Part shown: positions 57,002 to 64,000 of the stretch, in pieces
Layout of the letters: the number at the start of each line of letters is the position of its first letter
Numbering within the stretch: position 1 is the first letter of the stretch
DNA from: Lineus longissimus
Lineage: Eukaryota > Nemertea > Pilidiophora > Heteronemertea > Lineidae
Reading direction: 5' to 3'
DNA length: 64,000 bases
Assembly (NCBI RefSeq): GCF_910592395.1
Contig: NC_088319.1
Span: 4,092,001-4,156,000, forward strand
Notes under the pieces: model-generated
Seen by the model: the letters and a program-made list of their open reading frames with translations, nothing else
What the model was told of the DNA's origin: nothing
Databases searched by the model: none
Program-made: the position numbers and the translations under genes

Positions 57002-57053
57002 TTAAGACAGACATATGATTTCTTCACTGAAGCCGTCTTGAGGACAGATCCAT

Positions 57054-60000
57054 TCACCCCTCGTACGTAAACTGTGGTAGGCCTTTGATGCCGAGGCCGC
57101 TCACTTTGAAGACTGAACCAGTCAGCGGTTCCTTTTGGAATTCCACCTCACTTAGTGGTGTCCTGTCACTGGTTACATACACATCCTCATAATTACTTCC
57201 ACCAAAACACAGGGAAGTAGTCTTCATTACTGGGAACTTGACTTCTTGAATGATTTTTCCTGAAATGAACACGTATTCTGCTTTACAAACATATCAGAAT
57301 GTTGATGCAGGTCTGGGTACAAATCGCTGTACTGTAAACCTGAAAATACTCGCAGCCATATCATTTCGCGATTCAGTGAAATTGCAACTTAAAGGGGGAC
57401 TATAGGCAGGAGCAGGGGGTTAAATTGACCGTCTTTAGATGACTAATAAACACCACAGTGAGGGCACTGGGTCATGTTGGATTCAGTTGGCCTAATGCAT
57501 ATATTCCTCGTAAGGGTGAAAAGTCATGACGTACTGTGCGATGGTAGAGACCCCTATTAGTGACTTTGTCTAACTTTATCTTGCCATCCGTTTAATTTAG
57601 TGTTTTGACAACCACACAATAGTGATTAAAAAAAATTGTGTTGTCCTGACATTCATTTTGAAAAGGCATGCAAAGATTTCCAAGTTTGAATGAGGTTTTG
57701 TGTGTTCCTGGTATGAATGAAATATGTGACTTGTTGAGGTGAACATGTGACGAGTCCTAGGTATGACTTGTCTGAGGTGGAGATTTTCTCAGGACTGCTT
57801 CTACTCCAGTGGGACACCTTGGTTTCCAACCTTCGTCAGGATTTCTCTGTGGTCAGTTCCAAGTGTATGTTCAGCCAATAACTTACATGATATTAGTCCA
57901 CCGCCTGTGAAAACCAGGCAGCTTCCCACATTTTATCAGTGGTTTCCTCTTGGCTGCATGGGGAACCAAGCTTTAAACAAATAAAAGTGAATTCATCCTG
58001 GGTAATGGGTCATATTTAAATTTCCCTTCTCTCCCGATCCAGTACCAACTGTACAGAAACTATTGTCAACTGGGTGTGAAAAGAAGGAAATGGTGATTAG
58101 TTAATTAAATGTTGAGGTCAAATCTCACCTGTTTCACTGTCAACACGGATAACCTTGCCGGCATCGTAGCAGGTGATCCACAGTTTGCCGTCAGAATCTG
58201 TGGTCATTCCGTCGGGGTAACCTAATGTGTCCAGAGTCTCTGGGGCGTGCTGGAGGAAGATTCGCCGGTTGCCTGTAAAAATAAAGACTTGTCCATCAAA
58301 TGAGATACTGTAAGATAGGGTGAAGTTGAGTTCTGTTCCTGTATAGGAGGTGGTTCTTGGACACATTAGAAAATGGACACAAACGTTCTCCAACTACTTG
58401 TGCACACTTTTGGATGTACAGCATACTGTAGTGCCCCTACAAGAGAATGCAGTAATTATCATAAATGCCAGGCATCCAGCCTTGAAACCCACCCACTTCT
58501 CAGAATGTAACTGAGTGTCCATGCTGATATCACAATCAAACACCCACACCCTCCGGGCTGACTGTCCACATGGAACATCCTGGTCTTCCCTTGGGACCAA
58601 GTGCTTACTGAGCATGCTTGTGTCGATATTGCAATCAAGCACCCAATCCCTTCCTGGGTTGACTGTCCAAATCGAACATCCTGGTCTTGTCTGAGGAGCA
58701 AGTACTTACTGAGTGTGCCTGTGTTGATATCACAATCAAACACCCAAACCCTCCTCGGATGACTGTCCGCATAGAACAACCTTGTCCAATCTAGGGACCA
58801 CGTGATCCCATTGGAAATAGTGATCTTGTCCATGTGTGGACGGGCTTCCCTTGTGCGACTGAAGGAGTAAAGGGTACCTTTGTCTGGTTGAATTACAACA
58901 CCATTTGTACCTTAAAGCAAAATGTTGATGTATCTTACAAGGTGACACAAAAAATGATTGTACACTTTTGATCGTTGATAACTCCCTACCAAATTACTTC
59001 CACATGAAGCTGAGATCGATACCTGTGATGGGTGCCAAAAAACCTGCTTGACTGCAGAGGTGTCGAAATATTTAAGTGCTTACTGCACAAATGTACAGGT
59101 AATGAGGTTGACAGGCGAAGCTGGATTTTTCTAATAACGTAGGAATGGTATTTCTCCTGTGTGAATACATTTGGGTGTATTTGCTATAGAGAAGCATTCG
59201 TGAGGGAAAACTTTTCTAATACCGTTAACTATAATAATTCTTTCCTGGAGAATGTTTGCTACCCAATGCGAGCAAAAGACCAATCCCGGTTAATTGACTT
59301 CTCTTTCCAATCACTGTCAGCAGAAGAGGATTAAAACCCATAGTTTACTTGAACCATTTAAATAACATCTTTCGGAACGTGCTCTAAATATTGATTCAAC
59401 TGGCTCTCTTCTTTATGGTATGTAAGTAACCTTGCGTGTTTTCGTAGGTTTTAGGGAAAATAAAAGCCTACCAGCCCAGAGTCTTCCCATCTTGTCACAT
59501 TTGCCGTCATTAAATCGTGTATCTTTTCCCTGGTCGACCTCAGCCAAGGTGGTGCAGCCGGCAGGATTGTCCCAGTCCAAATGAACAATCTTAGCTCCCT
59601 GGCTGGTGATGTAACCCCCACTCTTTCTTGGAATAATAAACGTGCAGAGCTCATCTGAAGCCAGAGAAGGGAACATTGCGATATGAAACCGAATCTGGGA
59701 AGAGTCAATGAAACAAAGGGGGTCCTGGCAGTGTACTATTATATTAGTCGAAGAGAATTATAGCTCCAGGCCTGAGCAAATGCTGAGAAGACTTTATGAA
59801 TGTGATCATTGCTGGGTGTGAGTTGGACTGGGGAGATTAACTATCATCCTGAAATATACCGAAGAAAGAAACAATGAGAGAGACATTGATTCATTTCAGA
59901 GTGACATTACTGTGAATCAGGCTGTCGAGACAGAATGTTTTGTTGTGTTGGGTTGGAAAGGCGTGGCTTCGCTGCAAGATTTCTGGGGTTAGTTACACAG

Positions 60001-60340
60001 TTTGTTTCTTCCTTGTTTCTCTATATAATACATATGACGAGGACAGAGAAGACGACCCTGGTATCGACGATGGATATTTTTCACTGATTATTTCAACCCT
60101 GGGTATTTTCATTTTACGCCCTGGTCATACTGAATGGTAATATGCTGAACATTGAATGACCTAGCGTAATTGAACCTTCCTACCGAGCTTAACTGTCTCT
60201 GTGTGTCGTGTTTCCGAGTTCCACCTGATGATTTTGTTGTCAAAGCAGTCCATTGTTAGGAGAGACCGTGTTGACTCCTCCCAGTACGGACCTTCACCAC
60301 AGGTCCGCGCCGCATTCTTGATCACCACGCTCACAGACAT
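57054..60340 (-). CDS. RGN: Regucalcin / senescence marker protein 30 (gluconolactonase), five exons, 296 aa
   Basis: Exons: 60340-60184, 59654-59472, 58910-58710, 58272-58129, 57259-57054. All introns are GT-AG and phase 1, and the 891 bp contain one stop. The family is a cytosolic six-bladed beta-propeller that hydrolyses aldonolactones and binds a divalent metal or calcium. Expected metal ligands are present: E16 (CGEGPYW), N147 (ISNGITW) and D201 (YPDGM). Substrate-pocket residues R99 and N101 lie in [18 protein letters not shown]. The C-terminal [16 protein letters not shown] and [13 protein letters not shown] are typical. Length matches the usual 299 aa. The ATG at 60340 has a good context (CACCATGT). 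A TTTCAG about 22 bp upstream suggests a 5' UTR intron. It looks functional. Symbol by similarity to the vertebrate gene. Confidence 0.95.
57262..58128. other. SMP-30 intron 4, no feature seen
   Basis: Begins, on the gene strand, with GTGAGATTTG. It contains TTAAAGGGGGACTATAGG near 57391, which resembles one end of another TTAA-type MITE, but no partner end was found. Confidence 0.4.
58495..58795 (-). repeat. 100-bp tandem triplication spanning the end of SMP-30 exon 3
   Basis: 'gactgtcc' landmarks fall at 58560, 58661 and 58761, with the intervening sequence conserved. The first copy, in transcript order, is the 3' part of exon 3 with its donor. The second carries CTCAGTAAGC, a second usable donor. 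In the third copy the corresponding bases are CTCAGTTAC, with no donor. Confidence 0.85.
58913..59471. other. SMP-30 intron 2, no feature seen
   Basis: Unremarkable intron sequence between exon 2 and exon 3. Confidence 0.5.
59656..60183. other. SMP-30 intron 1, no feature seen
   Basis: Unremarkable intron sequence; small frames on both strands have no motif. Confidence 0.5.
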
Positions 60341-60379
60341 GGTGGAGAATAACGTCAAAGCTGAAAACAGATAAAATGA

Positions 60380-61195
60380 GTACAAGTACGCTCCAGACCA
60401 GATGGTCCCAGTTGTGCCAAATGCGAGTCAACGATGGAAAGTGAGTTCAAGTATACTTTTCAGACCAGATGGTTCCAGTTGTGCCAAATGCGAGTTAACG
60501 ATGGAAGGGAACATGTATGGAAGGCAGAGATGCTTTTCCAAGTCGCGCCGACGAGGAAAAAGGGAGGGAATATGAAGAGAGGCGCCTTTCTGCACACATG
60601 GCTCCTCCCACTGGAAAGAGTTCTGACAGATAAAGGAATGGTTCTAGGAGTCCGATGAGTAATAGGAAGGGGAGGTATATGGAGAAGAGAGATGCCTTCT
60701 TGTCCAAATGGTTCTTGGCGTGTTAGATGAGTAAGAAGAAGGGAATGTGTATGGAGAAGAGAGATGCCTTCTTGTCTCAATGATCTCTGACGTGTCAGAT
60801 GAGTAAGAAGAAGAGAATGTGTATGGAGAAGAGAGATGCCTTCTTGTCTCAATGATCTTTGGCGTGTCAGATGAGTAAGAAGAAGGGAATGTGTATGGAG
60901 AAAAGCGATGCCTTCTTTTCTCAATGGTTCTGGGTGTGTCAGATAAGTAAGAAGAAGGAGATGTGTTGTAACAATAGTCTTTGGTGTGTCGGATGAGGAA
61001 GAAGAAGGGAAAGTATTTGGAGAAGAGACGCAATCTTGTTCAAATGATTCTAGGTGAGTCAGATGAGGTAGAAGGCCGAAACGTGTACAGAAAGGAGGGA
61101 TGCCTTCTTGCCCCAATGCTTTTCTTGGAGTGTCCTATGAGGAAGAGAAAGGGAATGTGAATGGAGAAGAAAGATGACTTACTGAACCATCTCAA
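60380..61195. repeat. Minisatellite upstream of SMP-30, about 65-72-bp period
   Basis: 'gtgtatggag' landmarks at 60747, 60819 and 60891 are exactly 72 bp apart. Each is embedded in 'agagatgccttcttgtctca', 'atgatctttggcgtgtcaga' and 'tgagtaagaagaagg'. Diverged copies extend from about 60640 to 61190. A related 60-odd-bp duplication ('gaccagatgg', 'ttgtgccaaatgcgagt') fills 60380-60510. The serine/histidine-rich minus-strand frames here are products of the repeat. Confidence 0.85.
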
Positions 61196-62921
61196 TACAT
61201 GTTCCCTTCTTCTTACTCATCTGACACTTGAAGAAACCTTGGTACAAAAAAGAAAATCAATCCTCACTAGACTCCAGGGGCAGTCTCGAGGCCGGTCCAC
61301 TGCGTCCGGATTGTAATCCCGACAAGCCATTTACCCTTCCCCTCCCCGTTTCCTTACATTGTTCGGATTGTGAAACACATTGATATTCATCAACGATCCC
61401 TAAAGTGTTTTTTGGTGTGTCAGATTTGTAAGTCAAGATGAAGGGAACGAACATGGAGAAGATAGGCCTTGTACATCCAGATTTCGAACACCGATTGCGT
61501 TATTCAGAGTGGTGCCGACATTTACTGAGATTGGAATGCCTCCCTATTTTGTCGGTCGTCCTCGAAGACGGAGTTGTTTTCGTCAAAGTATACCTGTGCA
61601 CACAAGGCTGTGTAAATCTTCGAACCAGGGACGTTCATTAAGAGTGCAAGCAGTGACATGACAAACCAGAGTTGGATTTCAAATCAAACTCCCGAAAGGC
61701 AAGGAACCATAAAGCATGATACATAGGCCTACCTTACATTCAAGAGTAAATATCGAAAGACAAACGGTATAAAAAGAGGACAAAGCGTGTGTTTACAGAT
61801 TTATATATGACCCAATTTCATATGTGTTAATACAATGTCGACTGCTCACGTGTGACAATCGCACTATTTCAGGACTATACATTTATGGTAGGATATGCGG
61901 ATATTACATGTAGGTCAGATATTACAGGTCGTCCTCGTGAATACCGATATCGGGTGCCATTTTGAAGAGGCCTCTTGGGGTGCCACATATTGCATGTATT
62001 ATAATTGGCTATTTATACTCCATGAACAGTGTTATTTAAATGTTATTGAATGCACAGGTCGACACAGTCATTGGCTAAAGATCTGTAAGCCACACCAGCG
62101 GGTATTTTAAATGTTTTGTAAGTCAATGTTCCAGGGCGGTATGGGAAGCAGCGCTTTGCAGATTATGCACAAGTCACAATAAAGGAGGGACCAGGGCCTA
62201 CTTAGTACTGGTACCCTTTTGAGGACCTCCGAAATGTATGGTCCTACTTTTATAGTGCAGAAAGAATAGGCTACCGGTATTCATGAGGACATCTCGTATA
62301 TCATTCGATATCAGAGTAATGTCAGTCCACGTATAAACCATGCAGTAAGTGCTAAGGTGTGTGTGTGGGGGGGGGGGGGGGTCGACTGAAATTTGATCCA
62401 CGGGACAAGATAACTATTAGTAGAATATCTCAAAGAAAAAAAAAGAGGTGTCCGGAGTTCGAGGGGCAAACTTGGAGGCTTCCCAAGAGTGTTTATTGTT
62501 GCAAATCATCTCATCCATCTTCCATGAATATTGCATGACGATAGCATTGGTAATTAGTATGCTAGGAGCTAACGAGGCATTGTTATGCAAATTAGTTATA
62601 TAACTGAAAAAATAAGACCCACATGCATAACTTCAACTTATCACCTATCATCCCTGAACGTTTCAGCACTCTCCGCCAAGCGATTACAGAGGAGTTATCT
62701 GGAAATGATTTTTTGTCACTTTATAATTACATTATTTACAATCTGTTTCCCAAGTAGGGTTTCTGCTAATAAAGTCCGCGTCTAAAATGGACCAAAGGAT
62801 GACGCCAATATCAACAGAGAGTTCTTTCACAACCCTCTCCCAGAACTGCTCACGGTTCTGCGAGAAACCTACACATGCACGTACAGAAGAAGTGAACGTG
62901 CGAATCCCTATTCCGAAGTGA
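61196..62921. other. No gene recognised; poly-G tract
   Basis: Contains a GT/G-rich run with about 12 G near 62366-62380. Small frames on both strands have no motif. Confidence 0.4.
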
Positions 62922-63150
62922 CTATTTGGCAAGCCCGGCTTACCAAACAGCGACTTTTTCTTGTCCTGAATGGAAAGCCGAACTCATTAATATTAAAGTA
63001 AAGTCTCCAGCTCGCCAAACAGGGTAGATTTTTTAACCTGTTTGGCAAGCCCGGCTGGCCGAACAGGGTGGCTTTTTAGTGCTGTTTGGCAAGCGGCTCT
63101 CCAAACAGGACAAAAAAAGATGCCTGTTCGGCGAGCGGCTTGCCAAATAG
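62922..63150. mobile_element. 229-bp multi-hairpin element with 13-bp perfect terminal inverted repeat
   Basis: Begins CTATTTGGCAAGC and ends GCTTGCCAAATAG, exact inverses. Inside, the motif CTGTTTGGCAAGC and its complement (as GCCAAACAG, GCCGAACAG, TCCAAACAG) recur so that several nested hairpins can form. It is GC-rich compared with its flanks. No coding sequence is present. Confidence 0.75.
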
Positions 63151-64000
63151 ACCCGGCCTAATCTTTATTACAATTTGAGCACTGTGCTTCAGTTCGAGTC
63201 CCAGCGGTGTTCAACTTAGCAAGCAAGGCATGGTCCGTGAGTGCGGCGACCGAAGGATGGGCAGTCTAAGGATCTAGGCCTTTTGTTTCACACTCCAGAT
63301 AGAATTCGCGGTTTCTCGGTCTAAAATGGCCTCGCTAATTATTTGTGTCCAAGTTTTGCAAGCAATCAGGATAAAACGTGACAAAGCAACAATCACGTTT
63401 TTTCGTGTTGGCCCCGACTGATAGACCAAAATAGTTGGGATTGTGTTCGGTAGCTAGGTTGATTGGTGTTTTTTGCCGGTAAATTGAGCTTAGTAAGTAG
63501 GTGGATTGAATGTTAGGTAATAATACTGATTTGAGATAATGTCGACAAGATTCCTAGTGACCATTTGCAACTGAGTAAAGGTCGTGTTAGCATGGCCAGG
63601 CCTCAGCACACAACCGAGATGTTTGTAACCTACAACAGAAGCGTTCTGTTATTTCGGCATTGAACCAGGCTAAGGGACCTTGCTTTGTAACCTTTGCCTG
63701 GGAATTATGAAAATATCCAGAGATATTCAAGAAAGAGGGGTTGAGCAATTTCAAATGATAGATCTTGTTGGTGTAATCGGCAAAGCTCAATCGCAGTATC
63801 CGAACATATGGTCATTTAAAACCCCACTGAATACTGAATCTTACTGAAGCAACTCAAAAGCAAAGCCAGCACTGCAAGGAGAATGCTACATGTCGCTGAC
63901 ATATTTGGTAAAAAAAGTCCTACAGTGAAATAATAAAATTTCATCTGATCACTCCAGGATCAGTGCATAAGACAAGCTTGATCAGCAGGCGAACTGAAAG
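63151..64000. other. No gene recognised
   Basis: A B-box-like 'agttcgagtcc' occurs near 63190 without an A box nearby. Nothing else is supported. Confidence 0.4.

Noticed and set aside
57391-57408. Second TTAA-type MITE in SMP-30 intron 4
   Set aside because: Only one end-like sequence (TTAAAGGGGGACTATAGG) is visible, with no matching inverted end.
60460-61116. 218- and 129-codon minus-strand frames rich in Ser, His and Thr
   Set aside because: They are the 72-bp minisatellite read in two frames.

Overview
The window is nuclear DNA from an animal, most likely a marine invertebrate (mollusc or other lophotrochozoan, or amphioxus-like). The reasons are GT-AG introns, an SMP-30/regucalcin gene with five exons, a C14orf93-like gene with six exons, and a dense, varied load of metazoan transposons (PIF/Harbinger, Ginger-like, Helitron, CACTA-like, Copia, two non-LTR families, several MITE or foldback families). 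The clade is an inference; no marker gene fixes the species. No rRNA, CRISPR array or prokaryotic operon was seen.

Layout. 0-0.53 kb: edge of a Copia polyprotein on the minus strand, followed by a 1.16 kb hairpin-ended element (copy A). 2.9-5.95 kb: short tandem duplications and MITE-like repeats. 7.5-9.7 kb: broken 5' part of a Helitron open reading frame with a 17-residue coding minisatellite. 10.30-12.58 kb: a complete but defective Ginger-like element with terminal inverted repeats and a CATG target duplication; it carries a broken Ulp1-like protease plus PHD gene. 12.8-15.6 kb: two more relatives of copy A. 15.6-16.07 kb: a single-copy version of an exon pair that recurs in the array at 32-39 kb.

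17.07-26.81 kb: a C14orf93-like gene on the minus strand. Its 6.7 kb second intron hosts an apparently intact 6.5 kb PIF/Harbinger element with both of its genes: Myb-like protein (plus strand, six exons, 439 aa) and DDE transposase (minus strand, 448 aa). 26.98-28.75 kb: a CACTA-like gene remnant, head to head with the C14orf93-like gene. 29.06-30.23 kb: a protein kinase exon on the minus strand. 32.0-39.4 kb: a tandem array of units of about 820 bp. Each unit carries two exon-like blocks, and the array is interrupted by a solo-LTR-like insertion that itself contains copy B of the hairpin-ended element.

41-44.4 kb: minisatellites, a tRNA-like (SINE) stretch, a foldback element and a MITE. 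45.6-51.35 kb: a truncated and frameshifted protein disulfide isomerase (PDI) locus whose first intron contains an antisense LINE. 51.9-54 kb: a second, 5'-truncated LINE. 55.8-56.1 kb: an inverted relative of the 43.6 kb foldback. 56.7-57.0 kb: a TTAA-flanked MITE. 57.05-60.34 kb: an intact regucalcin/SMP-30 gene on the minus strand, with a tandem triplication across one splice donor and a minisatellite just upstream. 62.9-63.15 kb: a compact multi-hairpin element.

The two host-type genes that look functional are SMP-30 and the C14orf93-like gene. The Harbinger pair forms a self-contained two-protein transposition system. The best candidate for something undescribed is the 820-bp array. Its small exon-like block keeps its reading frame through every indel in the copies I could compare.
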